Numbered from the stretch's first letter, positions 27,524 through 35,210 are shown. The stretch: 64,000 bases of DNA from Curtobacterium sp. 9128 (GCF_007673775.1 NZ_VEAF01000008.1:124001-188000); one strand, 5' to 3'. Translations and numbers: made by a program. Notes: generated from the sequence alone by a model not told the origin.

Positions 27524-28402
27524 GTGCATCCTCCGCAGCGCCTCCTCGACTCCCTCGTCATGCGGGTGGAGGAATCGGGGTTCCGCGCCCACGGCCTGCA
27601 CGTGCAGGTCGGGGACGACGCCGCTGAGCACCACTGGAGCCCGGACGTCCGCCGGGAAGTCCACTCCGTCGCGAAGGGGGTCAGCGTCCTGGCCGTCGGC
27701 ATCGCCGCGGACGACGGACTCATCGACGTCGACGAGCCGGTGTCCCGGTCCCTGACCGACGTCGCGTTCGGCGCCGGGAGCGACCAGGTGACCCTCCGGC
27801 ACCTCCTCACCATGACGAGCGGGATCGACATGCCCTGGTCGGAGAGCGAGTTGACGGACTGGCCCGACCTCGCCCGGGAGTTCCTCGGCCGTCCCTCGCG
27901 CGGCCGCGTCTTCCAGTACGCGAACGCGAGCACGTACACCGCGATGCGGGTGCTGGCCACCCGGGTGGGCGACGTCGGCGCCTTCGTCGCACGGCGACTC
28001 TTCGAACCGATCGGCATCCCGGACGTGACCTGGCAGCGCTGCTCGATCGGCCACGTCGCCGGGGGTGCGGGGATCGCACTCACCACGCGGGAGGTCGCCC
28101 GGCTCGGACAGCTGATCCGCGACGACGGCGTGTTCCGCGGACGCCGGGTCGTCAGTGCACGCTGGTGCCGCGCGATGCACTCGGAGTGGGTGGTGCGGCC
28201 GGAGGCCGGGCCGGGCTACGACCGGTACGCGATGGCCGGGTGGGGCGGCCCGGGGCAGCTGTGGCGGCTGCACGGCGCCTACGGACAGATGCTCCTGTTC
28301 GACGGCGACACCGTCGTGACGGTGACCGCCGACGACCACGCCGGCGCTGATGCGTTCGCAGCGTCGGTCGCCGACGTCCTGCTGCGATCCGCCAGCACCT
28401 GA
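27524..28402 (+). CDS. Beta-lactamase-fold serine hydrolase (class C/PBP-like)
   Basis: A 292-residue member of the beta-lactamase/penicillin-binding superfamily, also including esterases. The nucleophile motif S-x-x-K is SVAK at residues 48-51, the Y-x-N motif is YAN at 132-134, and HGAYG near residue 254 is the third-motif equivalent (H-x-G). No signal peptide is visible, so it appears cytoplasmic, more like an esterase or peptidase than a resistance enzyme. The GTG at 27524 is preceded by AGAGGA; reading further upstream runs into the CGTCCG repeat and yields only Arg-Pro. Confidence 0.8.
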   Translation: MHPPQRLLDSLVMRVEESGFRAHGLHVQVGDDAAEHHWSPDVRREVHSVAKGVSVLAVGIAADDGLIDVDEPVSRSLTDVAFGAGSDQVTLRHLLTMTSGIDMPWSESELTDWPDLAREFLGRPSRGRVFQYANASTYTAMRVLATRVGDVGAFVARRLFEPIGIPDVTWQRCSIGHVAGGAGIALTTREVARLGQLIRDDGVFRGRRVVSARWCRAMHSEWVVRPEAGPGYDRYAMAGWGGPGQLWRLHGAYGQMLLFDGDTVVTVTADDHAGADAFAASVADVLLRSAST

Positions 28403-28417
28403 CCGAGCACATCCGAA

Positions 28418-28455
28418 ACGGGAGGCGCGGTGCCAGCCGGCACCGCGCCTCCCGT
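28418..28455. terminator. Hairpin terminator of the GACGGGAGGC family
   Basis: Arms ACGGGAGGCGCGGTGCC and exact complement surround an AGCC loop, between convergent genes ending at 28402 and 28511. Confidence 0.8.
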
Positions 28456-28510
28456 CCGGTGCATCCCCGCGAGGCCGTCCGCGGCTCCCGGACCGTCGGG
28501 CCACGGTCGT

Positions 28511-28807
28511 TCAGACCTCGCCCGAGCGCCTCGCCCGTCGCGCACGTCTCGCCGCCGCCTTCCGCGCCTGCCCTGCGGGTTCGGGCAGGGGAACGACGCC
28601 GTGAGCGCGGAAGAAGTAGCCGTCCTGCCCGGACGGGAAGGGCTCGACCGCGAACTCGACACGTTCGCCGGCACGGAGCGTGTGGAAGCCGTCCGTGACC
28701 ACGGCGGAGAAGTGCACGAACACGTCGGACTCGACCTGCTTCGACCGCAGGGCGCCCCACCCCTCGTCGTCGTCCCACCAGACGCACACGCCCTCGACGA
28801 TCTGCAC
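28511..28807 (-). CDS. Cold-shock-domain-like nucleic-acid-binding protein
   Basis: A 98-residue protein with an N-terminal OB-fold of the cold-shock type. Strand one ends in CVWWDDDEGWGAL, where GWGAL replaces the usual K-G-F-G-F RNP1. DVFVHFSAV is a well-kept RNP2, and the LRAGERVEF strand follows. After residue 75 comes a basic tail (RKAAARRARRARR) that could add non-specific nucleic-acid binding. The aromatic residues of RNP1 are partly lost, so affinity may differ from CspA. The GTG start has TAGCGT six bases upstream. Confidence 0.78.
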   Translation of the reverse strand: MQIVEGVCVWWDDDEGWGALRSKQVESDVFVHFSAVVTDGFHTLRAGERVEFAVEPFPSGQDGYFFRAHGVVPLPEPAGQARKAAARRARRARRSGEV

Positions 28808-28813
28808 CCTGGC

Positions 28814-28819
28814 ACGCTA
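28814..28819 (-). promoter_or_regulatory. -10 hexamer of leaderless promoter
   Basis: TAGCGT on the minus strand, six bases from the GTG at 28807, with no Shine-Dalgarno sequence. Confidence 0.5.
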
Positions 28820-28986
28820 CCGCGGTGCGGGCGGAGGACAGCGGCGCGCGCACCGTGCTCCGTGGGCGCGTCCTGTTGTTACGCTGCTCCCACCCCATCC
28901 AGGAGGCCGTCGACGAGTGCCCCCGAGGACAGCGACGTCCTCCCGGTTGCGCGAGCGGCCACGTATCTGCAAGGAAGCAGGTCATC

Positions 28987-30858
28987 GTGCACTCCTCTGC
29001 CCACTCCCCCACCAGGACGCCCCGCACCGCGGCGCGCGTCGTCGGCGCCGCCGCGGCCGTCAGCGCCGCGGCGCTCGGCGTCCTCGGTCCGGCGCAGGTC
29101 GCCGCGGCCGCACCGCCCGCACCTACCTCCACCGCCGCCGACCTCGGGCCGAACGTGCTCGTCTTCTCCCCGGACATGGCCCAGGCCGACATCCAGGCGA
29201 AGATCGACGCCGTCTACGACCAGCAGGTCGACAACGAGATGGGGACGGCGCGGTACGCGCTGCTGTTCGAACCGGGCACGTACGGCTCGGCGACGAACCC
29301 GCTCGACGTCCGCGTCGGCTACTACACCGAGGTCGACGGCCTCGGGCAGGACCCGTCCGGCGTGACGATCAACGGCGGCGTCACCGCGACGGGGCGCAAC
29401 GGCAGCGGCTCGCTGGACACCTTCTGGCGTTCGGTGTCGAACCTCACGATCCATGTCGTGCCGACGGCCGACGCCTGCCACACCGGCAACGAGATGTGGG
29501 CGGTCTCGCAGGCAGCGCCGATGCGACGCGTCGACGTGAAGGACTACACGACCTTCATGCCGTACTGCGAGAGCCCGAACTACGCCAGCGGCGGGTTCGT
29601 CGCGGACTCCGAGCTCGAGGGCGGCGCACTGAACGGCTCGCAGCAGCAGTTCTACGTCCGCAACACGGACCTCGGTGCCGGCTGGTCGAACGGCGTGTGG
29701 AACCAGGTGTTCTCGGGTGACCGGAACGCCCCCGCGCAGTCGTTCCCGCAGCCGCCCTACACGACGCTGACCGCGACACCGGTCTCCCGCGAGAAGCCGT
29801 ACCTGTACGTCGACGGGAACGGCGCCTACCGCGTGTTCGTCCCGAGCGCGCGGACGGACTCGGTGGGGACGAGCTGGGCCGGCGGCCACACGCCGGGGAC
29901 GTCGCTGGCGTTGAGCAGCTTCTTCGTGGCACACCCCGGTGACCCGATCGCGAAGATCAACTCCGCGCTCGCGCAGGGCAAGAACCTGCTCGTGACGCCC
30001 GGCGTGTACGACGTCGCGCAGAGCATCGCGGTGAAGCGGGCCGACACCGTCGTCCTCGGACTCGGTCTCGCGACCTTCACCGCGCAGAACGGTGCCGTGC
30101 CGATGACCGTCGCCGACGTACGTGGGGTCGACATCGCAGGCCTGACGTTCGACGCCGGGACGGTCAACTCGCCGACGCTGCTCCGCATCGGGACCGGCCA
30201 CGACAAGGGCGGTCCCCACGTCGCGAGTGCTGCGGACCCGACCGCGCTGCAGGACGTGTTCTTCCGGATCGGTGGTCCGCACGTCGGCAAGGCGACGACG
30301 AGCCTCGAGGTGAACACCGACCACACCATCCTCGACGACATCTGGGCCTGGCGTGCCGACCACGGCGTCGCCGGTTCCGTCGGGTGGACGGTCAACACCG
30401 CCGACACCGGCGTCGTCGTGAACGGCGACGACGTCACCGCGACCGGGCTCTTCGTGGAGCACTACCAGAAGTACAACGTGGTGTGGAACGGCGAGCGCGG
30501 CAGGACCGTGTTCTTCCAGAACGAGCTGCCCTACGACGCGCCGAACCAGGCCGCGTGGCGACACGGTGCCGTGAACGGCTGGGCAGCGTACAAGGTCGCC
30601 GACACCGTCCGGACGCACGAGGCCTGGGGACTCGGCAGCTACATCTACACGAACGTCGACCCGTCCCTCCACGCGACGCAGTCCTTCGAGGTCCCCGACC
30701 GACCGGGCGTGGTGTTGCACGATCTGACGACCGTTGCGCTCAACACGAACGCCGGCACGATCGACCACGTCGTCAACGGGCAGGGAACCGCAGCCACCGG
30801 AGCGGTCTCCGGGCAGCCCCAGACCGTCACGACGTACACGAACGGCGTCGCGCAGTAA
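28987..30858 (+). CDS. Secreted right-handed parallel beta-helix protein
   Basis: A 623-residue exported protein. The signal peptide has an N-terminal Arg-rich part, an Ala/Val-rich core and an AAAAPP cleavage region near residue 40. The mature part shows repeating short strand-turn units (VTINGGVTATG, VSNLTIHVVP, IAVKRADTVVLGLGLATFTA, VRGVDIAGLTFDAG) of the pectate-lyase or GH55-like beta-helix fold. That fold is usual for polysaccharide lyases, glycanases and phage tail spikes. The domain pattern restarts near residue 320 (DPIAKINSALAQGKNLLVTP), suggesting two stacked helices. Catalytic residues cannot be assigned. The GTG at 28987 is preceded by AAGGAAGCAGG. An extracellular polysaccharide-active role fits the nearby mannan locus. 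Confidence 0.75.
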   Translation: MHSSAHSPTRTPRTAARVVGAAAAVSAAALGVLGPAQVAAAAPPAPTSTAADLGPNVLVFSPDMAQADIQAKIDAVYDQQVDNEMGTARYALLFEPGTYGSATNPLDVRVGYYTEVDGLGQDPSGVTINGGVTATGRNGSGSLDTFWRSVSNLTIHVVPTADACHTGNEMWAVSQAAPMRRVDVKDYTTFMPYCESPNYASGGFVADSELEGGALNGSQQQFYVRNTDLGAGWSNGVWNQVFSGDRNAPAQSFPQPPYTTLTATPVSREKPYLYVDGNGAYRVFVPSARTDSVGTSWAGGHTPGTSLALSSFFVAHPGDPIAKINSALAQGKNLLVTPGVYDVAQSIAVKRADTVVLGLGLATFTAQNGAVPMTVADVRGVDIAGLTFDAGTVNSPTLLRIGTGHDKGGPHVASAADPTALQDVFFRIGGPHVGKATTSLEVNTDHTILDDIWAWRADHGVAGSVGWTVNTADTGVVVNGDDVTATGLFVEHYQKYNVVWNGERGRTVFFQNELPYDAPNQAAWRHGAVNGWAAYKVADTVRTHEAWGLGSYIYTNVDPSLHATQSFEVPDRPGVVLHDLTTVALNTNAGTIDHVVNGQGTAATGAVSGQPQTVTTYTNGVAQ

Positions 30859-30883
30859 CGAGGTCGGTCGGACACACGGCGGC

Positions 30884-30927
30884 CCTCGGGGGTCTCCTCG
30901 GGTACGTGCCCGGGGAGACCCCCGAGG
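30884..30927. terminator. Hairpin terminator
   Basis: Fourteen-base perfect arms CCTCGGGGGTCTCC and complement with a 16-base loop, between the convergent ends at 30858 and 30947. It does not share the GACGGGAGGC arm. Confidence 0.75.
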
Positions 30928-30946
30928 TCGTCACGCGGACGTGGTC

Positions 30947-31447
30947 CTACGGCGCCCGACGCTCCGCACGCGCCGAGGGGTCGTTCTCCGCGGAGTCCGC
31001 AGCCCGGGTCTGCGACCACGGACGCGCTCCGGGGCGTCGGAGCACCAGCGCGGCGAGTGCGGCGACGACCCCGGCGAACGCGAACGCGGCCACGACGACG
31101 ACCATCCAGTCCGCGACGGTGAGGAACAGGCCGCCGAGGACCGTCGCGACGAGTGCGAGGAGCCCGGCGGTCGAGGCTGCGCGACGCACGGGGTGCGCCG
31201 CTCCGTTCCGCTCGCCGTGGTTCCGGACGGCAACGGCGATCGCAGCGATCACCACGGCCGCGACGACGCCGACGGGCACCGCGTAGACGGACACGAACGC
31301 GACGGAGTCCCATCCGACGGATGCGTCGCTCAGCTTCCCGAGCGCGACCGTCGCCACGGCGAGCATCGCTCCCCCGAGGACCGTCACCGCGCAGAAGCCG
31401 ACGTCCCGCCAGAAGTGGCGTCGGTCCACGAACGAGGCGGTCGGCAT
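30947..31447 (-). CDS. Four-TM membrane protein, unknown function
   Basis: A 166-residue product with four hydrophobic segments (starting near residues 13, 42, 78 and 104) and an Arg/Ala-rich C-terminal tail. No family was recognised. The ATG at 31447 has TACGGT five bases upstream on the minus strand, and the adjacent divergent gene has its own TACGGT, so both promoters share a 60-base intergenic gap. Confidence 0.6.
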   Translation of the reverse strand: MPTASFVDRRHFWRDVGFCAVTVLGGAMLAVATVALGKLSDASVGWDSVAFVSVYAVPVGVVAAVVIAAIAVAVRNHGERNGAAHPVRRAASTAGLLALVATVLGGLFLTVADWMVVVVAAFAFAGVVAALAALVLRRPGARPWSQTRAADSAENDPSARAERRAP

Positions 31448-31492
31448 GCCGCACCGTATCCCGCGGCCACGCCCGGGGACGATCGTCCTCGC

Positions 31493-31498
31493 TACGGT
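31493..31498 (+). promoter_or_regulatory. -10 hexamer of leaderless promoter
   Basis: TACGGT ends six bases before the ATG at 31505. It supports the reality of the 29-codon gene that begins there. Confidence 0.5.
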
Positions 31499-31504
31499 GG
31501 AGCG

Positions 31505-31594
31505 ATGGACGCAGCCAGCCCCGACCGCGATCCGCGCGAGCCGAACTCGTTCGACGACGACCTGTTCCCCGGTCAGCGCGGAGCGCCGGCGTGA
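31505..31594 (+). CDS. 29-residue leader gene of a coupled operon
   Basis: A 29-codon frame beginning MDAASPDRDPREPNSFDDD and ending QRGAPA. It is very acidic, with no membrane segment. It has a leaderless -10 and its TGA overlaps the GTG of the next gene (GTGA), so translation of the downstream gene may depend on it. It may be a small protein or a leader peptide. I know of no family. Confidence 0.5.
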   Translation: MDAASPDRDPREPNSFDDDLFPGQRGAPA

Positions 31595-32133
31595 GCCGCC
31601 TCGGCGACTGGTGGCGGCGGGAGAACGCGAGACCGCAGCCGAGTCCGTTCGACGCGGGCCGGGCCTCCATCCCGTACCCGGAGCTCGGGCGAGCCGACCT
31701 GGCCGCGTTCCACCGCTCCGAGACGTACCTGCTCCGGGAGATCGTCGAGGCCCGTTCGTGGGGGCGCCACCTCGACAGCCTCGACGACGCTCCCGCGACG
31801 AACGGCTGGGTCGTGATGCCCGGGCGGGTCTGGTCGGCACTGATGGACGACACGAAGGGGACCGGACCGGGGCGTGCCGTGATGGACGCCGTCGTGGAGT
31901 GGCTCGTCGACGCCGGGGCGCTCCGTCCGATCGTCGACGAGGCCCGCGCCGCCATCGCCGAGGCGACCGTGGCCCGACGCGTCCAGGACCACCCGGGCTC
32001 CATCGGCGTCGGACGGCGCGACTGGGACGACGACATGTGGGAAGTGGACCCGCAGCGGATGCTGGCGGTGTACCCGCACCTCGCCGACACGAACGACGAC
32101 TGGCAGCGAGCAGCCGAGCGGCGATCGCCGTGA
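31591..32133 (+). CDS. Unknown soluble protein, second gene of coupled operon
   Basis: A 180-residue acidic protein rich in Trp, Asp and Arg (GDWWRRENARPQP near the start, RRDWDDDMWEVDPQRM near the end), with no signal peptide or recognised domain. Start and stop each overlap a neighbour by four bases. The following gene product has similar composition and spacing of Trp and Asp motifs, so the two may form a complex. Confidence 0.6.
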   Translation: MSRLGDWWRRENARPQPSPFDAGRASIPYPELGRADLAAFHRSETYLLREIVEARSWGRHLDSLDDAPATNGWVVMPGRVWSALMDDTKGTGPGRAVMDAVVEWLVDAGALRPIVDEARAAIAEATVARRVQDHPGSIGVGRRDWDDDMWEVDPQRMLAVYPHLADTNDDWQRAAERRSP

Positions 32134-32915
32134 CAGGGGATCCGTACGACCCGCCGGACGCCGGCGTGCTCGACGTCATCGCCGATGCGTGGGTGACGCA
32201 GCTCGAGGAGACCGCCGCACTGGGTGAACCGCAGCGACACCCGGCCCTCGAGGTCGGCGACACCGTCCCGCCGTACGTGAACGAGTTCGACGTCGGCTAC
32301 CGCGCCGTCGACACCTGGCACGGCGGCAACCCGGGCCCCGCCATCGAGGTCGTCCGCCGTGCGCTGCTCGACGCCGGCGCCGTCGCGCGGCTCCGGTCCT
32401 CCGCGATCGGTGCGCTCGAACGTCGGGGCGTCCGCTGGGCGGTGCACCACCGCACGGAGCTGCCGATGCCGCTGTCGGGACGGCGGTACTGGGAGGTCAC
32501 CGACGTCGACCGGTTCGAGGCGACGATGGCCGGCTTCCTCCGGTACCCGCACCCGCTCCCGGCGGAGGTCCGTGACCGCATCGTCTCCTGGTCGGCGCGA
32601 ACCGAGACGGACGCCGGCGCACCGGAACGCGACGCCCTCCTCGACGAGTTCATCAGCCACCACCGGCGACACCTCGAGCCGGGCATCGTCATCGCCGAGA
32701 CGCGCGACCACTTCCGCCGCTGGTACATCGACACGTACCAGGGCACGCAGACGGACTTCGCCGACCGGATGTGGCGCTGGCTGCGGGCCGAAGGGGCACT
32801 GCGGAGCCCCACCTCCGAGGAACGCGCGGTCCTCGGAGTCGTTCCGGAGGGCACGCGCGTCTGGGACCGCGACCGGCTCGCGGCAGCTCTTCCGGAGCTC
32901 ACGCGGAGCGAGTAG
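32130..32915 (+). CDS. Unknown soluble protein, third gene of coupled operon
   Basis: A 261-residue protein with no recognised family. Notable stretches are VPPYVNEFDVGYRAVDTWHG, WEVTDVDRFEATMAGFLRYP and RRWYIDTYQGTQTDFADRMW. The GTG start overlaps the stop of the preceding gene. The gene ends before the first copy of the 68-bp repeat, which also terminates it. Confidence 0.6.
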   Translation: MTGDPYDPPDAGVLDVIADAWVTQLEETAALGEPQRHPALEVGDTVPPYVNEFDVGYRAVDTWHGGNPGPAIEVVRRALLDAGAVARLRSSAIGALERRGVRWAVHHRTELPMPLSGRRYWEVTDVDRFEATMAGFLRYPHPLPAEVRDRIVSWSARTETDAGAPERDALLDEFISHHRRHLEPGIVIAETRDHFRRWYIDTYQGTQTDFADRMWRWLRAEGALRSPTSEERAVLGVVPEGTRVWDRDRLAAALPELTRSE

Positions 32916-32933
32916 CTGCCTGCTCGTGCGGTT

Positions 32934-33001
32934 TGGGGTCTGGTCGCGACCTGCTGCCGGACGGGAGGCGCGGTGCCAGCTGGCACCGCGCCTCCCGTCC
33001 G
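32934..33001. repeat. 68-bp direct repeat, copy A, ending in palindromic terminator
   Basis: Identical over 68 bases to 34313-34380. The left 24 bases (TGGGGTCTGGTCGCGACCTG onward) are unique sequence; the right 44 bases (32958-33001) are a perfect palindrome of the GACGGGAGGC family. Because identity extends beyond the hairpin, the copies arose by duplication or insertion rather than convergence. Here it lies between convergent genes and should terminate both. Confidence 0.9.
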
Positions 33002-33038
33002 TCTCGGCTCGCGTGGCCGGGATCGACGGTGCTCGGCG

Positions 33039-33437
33039 TCACGACCGGGGCCGGCGAGCACCTCGCGGAGGGACCGATGCGACCGAGACTGCTCCCACGA
33101 TGATCGCGGCGGTCGCGACGTGACCCCACACCGACGACTCGACCGCCAAGTGCATCGCGACAGCGGCCAGTGCGACAGCTCCGGAGCCGATGAACACGAT
33201 GGAGGCGAACGTGCCGGGCAGCGCCGCCCGGGTCCAGGTCGGCCCCGGCGTGATCATCCTCGGCACGGCGACGACGACCAGGATCGCGATCACGAAGCCG
33301 AGGCCCATCGCCGGACCGACGGCGGCGGTCAGCGCGGGGACGACCGTTGATGCGGCAAGGGCAGCGAAACCGAGACAACTGATCAGCAGGCCTCCACGAG
33401 TGCGGGGAGCGTAGCTGCGCTGTGTGGTGATGGTCAT
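33039..33437 (-). CDS. Four-TM membrane protein paired with secreted protein
   Basis: A 132-residue integral membrane protein with four hydrophobic segments (about 17-36, 42-62, 76-96, 104-122) and short basic ends. It lies 16 bases downstream of the secreted-protein gene ending at 33454 and is in the same operon. The arrangement resembles a bacteriocin-type gene with a membrane immunity or export partner; function is inferred only from context. A GGAAGC ribosome-binding site precedes the ATG. Confidence 0.6.
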   Translation of the reverse strand: MTITTQRSYAPRTRGGLLISCLGFAALAASTVVPALTAAVGPAMGLGFVIAILVVVAVPRMITPGPTWTRAALPGTFASIVFIGSGAVALAAVAMHLAVESSVWGHVATAAIIVGAVSVASVPPRGARRPRS

Positions 33438-33453
33438 GGCGTGCTTCCCGTCG

Positions 33454-34089
33454 TCACTGGCGGCACGGCTCGATGATCGGCCATACAGGTGCCGCGGTCA
33501 CGAAGCGACGGATACCGGCACACTTCCCCTGGCTGACGGCTCGGTTCGCCGTGTCGACCATGAGCCCGACGGCGATCGCGCACGCCCATGCGGCTGGTCC
33601 ACACAACGCTGAGATGATCGCACCTGCAGCTACAGAGCCAGAGGCCATCGTCTTGGTCTGCGCCCTGCTCAAGAGCACAGTGCAGTGGATCAGGTTGCAT
33701 TCGATGGTCGTGAACGTCGTGATCGGACCCGCTGATCCCTCAGTCGTGATCGGTACCGCAGAAGTGGTCCGCTGCGAACCGTCGGCGAACGTCGCAACGC
33801 GCGAAGTCCCGCCGTCCGGAAGTGCTGTCTCAGCGATGGCCACCGGTCGTGCGTCCGGACGTTCCGAGTCGGCCGGCAGCCCCGACTGCAACTTCGCGAT
33901 CAGCGCTTCCTGCGTGCTTTTGGGGATGCTTGCGTCGGTCATCGCGGTCCGGATCGCCGTGACCTCCTCGTCAGTGACGGGGGACTCTGCGGCGTGCGCA
34001 GGACCTGCAACGAGCGTCGAGCCGAGCATGGCTGCCAGCGCAGCACCCACGAGGGCGGCGCGTGCTGGGGTGGTGGTCGAGACGTTCAT
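33454..34089 (-). CDS. Secreted protein with Cys-flanked hydrophobic C-terminal segment
   Basis: A 211-residue exported protein. Its signal peptide ends at PAHAAES near residue 35. The middle is hydrophilic. The C-terminal third has ECNLIHC, then a Gly/Ala-rich hydrophobic stretch ASGSVAAGAIISALCGPAAW, ACAIAVGL, and finally GKCAGIRR and EPCRQ. That gives about six cysteines around a membrane-active-looking core. Such a layout suggests a secreted peptide or protein toxin or bacteriocin precursor, but I recognise no family. The ATG at 34089 has an AAAGGGG ribosome-binding site and a clear promoter. Confidence 0.6.
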   Translation of the reverse strand: MNVSTTTPARAALVGAALAAMLGSTLVAGPAHAAESPVTDEEVTAIRTAMTDASIPKSTQEALIAKLQSGLPADSERPDARPVAIAETALPDGGTSRVATFADGSQRTTSAVPITTEGSAGPITTFTTIECNLIHCTVLLSRAQTKTMASGSVAAGAIISALCGPAAWACAIAVGLMVDTANRAVSQGKCAGIRRFVTAAPVWPIIEPCRQ

Positions 34090-34113
34090 GTGGATTCCCC
34101 TTTCAGCGGCGTT

Positions 34114-34137
34114 GCTGGGCCCAGCACGATGCTGGGC
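34114..34137 (-). promoter_or_regulatory. Mutually exclusive hairpins in 5' leader
   Basis: GCTGGGCCCAGC (34114-34125) and GCCCAGCA-CGA-TGCTGGGC (34119-34137) share one arm, so only one can form at a time in the leader of the secreted-protein mRNA, about 25 bases before its ATG. This could be a simple translational switch or merely a duplicated hairpin arm. Confidence 0.4.
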
Positions 34138-34151
34138 GCTCCGTTCTTTCG

Positions 34152-34180
34152 ATTCTGGCGAGAGAAGGTGAAATGCACAA
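34152..34180 (-). promoter_or_regulatory. Promoter of the secreted/membrane protein pair
   Basis: On the minus strand TTGTGC (34175-34180) and CAGAAT (34152-34157) are exactly 17 bases apart. This predicts a leader of about 55 bases. Confidence 0.6.
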
Positions 34181-34312
34181 CATCAGATTCGTCCACACAT
34201 TTTCCGCAGAAGCGCTGTACGGCGGGCTCGCCGAACTCGTCGGAGGAGGTCCGGCGCGGTTTCGAGCCAGAGGGGCCGAGCGCGCACCGGTGATGCAGAA
34301 TCATCCACGGTG

Positions 34313-34380
34313 TGGGGTCTGGTCGCGACCTGCTGCCGGACGGGAGGCGCGGTGCCAGCTGGCACCGCGCCTCCCGTCCG
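34313..34380. repeat. 68-bp direct repeat, copy B, ending in palindromic terminator
   Basis: Perfect copy of 32934-33001 in the same orientation; with one mismatch the identity extends four bases further left. The 44-nt palindrome at 34337-34380 would terminate the minus-strand SDR gene ending at 34410. Together the two copies bracket the secreted/membrane pair. Confidence 0.9.
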
Positions 34381-34409
34381 CAGCAGCATCGCCACCGATC
34401 CGCCCCAGG

Positions 34410-35150
34410 TCACCAGGCGAGTTGCTGGTCGTCCTCGAAGACCGCACCAGTCGGGCCGTCCGCCGGGAGCGTCGCGAGACGGACGGCCACCGCAGCGCCC
34501 TCGTCCGGGGTCCTGGTGCCACGGAAGTCGTTGAAGTCAGTGGCGACGTGCCCGGGAGCTGCACCGTTGATCTTCATGGCCGTGTCGGCGAAGGCGCGGG
34601 CGTAGTGCACGGTCAGGGCGTTCAACGCCGTCTTCGAGCTGGAGTAGACCATGGAGGGTTGCCCGACCCATGCACCCGCTTCGCCGATCGAGCCGCGCTT
34701 GCTCGTCACGTTCACGACCCGCGGTGCGTCGGACTGCTCCAGCAGGGGCAGGAACGCGTTCATCATCCGCACGACGGCGAACACGTTGACCTCGTAGACG
34801 TTCCTGATGTCCTCGACCGTCTCCTCGGTGGGGGTCGGGAGGTGGTCCATCGGGTGGAACGTCAGCGTGTTCACGCCGGCGTTGTTCACCAGGACGTCGA
34901 GGTGGCCGAACTCGTCGGCGACGACCGCTGCGAGGGTGTCGACGTCCTCCTGGCGGGTCACGTCGAGGACGACCGGCCGGACTTCGCCGTCGAGTGTCGA
35001 CGCTGCCCGCCGGCCGGCCTCGATGCTGCGCGCTCCGAGGAGGACCGTGAAACCCTGCCGCGCCAACCCCCGCACGATCGCGAGGCCGATGCCCTTGTTC
35101 CCACCGGTGACGAGGGCGGTCTTGGAGGGTGCGACTTCTTGTGTTGTCAT
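34410..35150 (-). CDS. SDR family oxidoreductase under MarR control
   Basis: A 246-residue classical short-chain dehydrogenase. NAD(P) binding motif TGGNKGIG lies near residue 15, NNAGVN near 92, catalytic Ser in VNVTSKRGS and Tyr-x-x-x-Lys in YSSSKTA. The C-terminal part with AAPGHVATDFN resembles carbonyl-reductase-like SDRs that act on quinones or aldehydes. Its ATG at 35150 lies within one of two palindromes in the divergent region shared with the marR-type gene, so it is the likely target of that repressor. The inducer and substrate are unknown. Confidence 0.88.
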   Translation of the reverse strand: MTTQEVAPSKTALVTGGNKGIGLAIVRGLARQGFTVLLGARSIEAGRRAASTLDGEVRPVVLDVTRQEDVDTLAAVVADEFGHLDVLVNNAGVNTLTFHPMDHLPTPTEETVEDIRNVYEVNVFAVVRMMNAFLPLLEQSDAPRVVNVTSKRGSIGEAGAWVGQPSMVYSSSKTALNALTVHYARAFADTAMKINGAAPGHVATDFNDFRGTRTPDEGAAVAVRLATLPADGPTGAVFEDDQQLAW

Positions 35151-35156
35151 GACAAC
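35143..35156. promoter_or_regulatory. MarR operator 1 (over the SDR start codon)
   Basis: GTTGTCATGACAAC is a perfect 14-bp palindrome that includes the SDR ATG. Its core TTGTC/GACAA matches the second site 31 bp away. Confidence 0.65.
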
Positions 35157-35171
35157 AGCATGCGTTTGCCG

Positions 35172-35189
35172 GTGTTGTCGTGTCAACAC
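35172..35189. promoter_or_regulatory. MarR operator 2 (over the marR promoter)
   Basis: GTGTTGTCGTGTCAACAC is an inverted repeat of GTGTTG and CAACAC. It overlaps the -35 region of the marR-type gene. Its centre is 31 bp (three helical turns) from operator 1, so both dimers would bind on the same DNA face. Confidence 0.65.
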
Positions 35190-35204
35190 TGAACTTGCTA
35201 GGGT
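35175..35204 (+). promoter_or_regulatory. Promoter of the marR-type gene (leaderless)
   Basis: TTGTCG and TAGGGT (35199-35204) are separated by 18 bases; the -10 ends six bases before the ATG at 35211. Operator 2 covers the -35, consistent with autorepression. Confidence 0.55.
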
Positions 35205-35210
35205 CGACGC

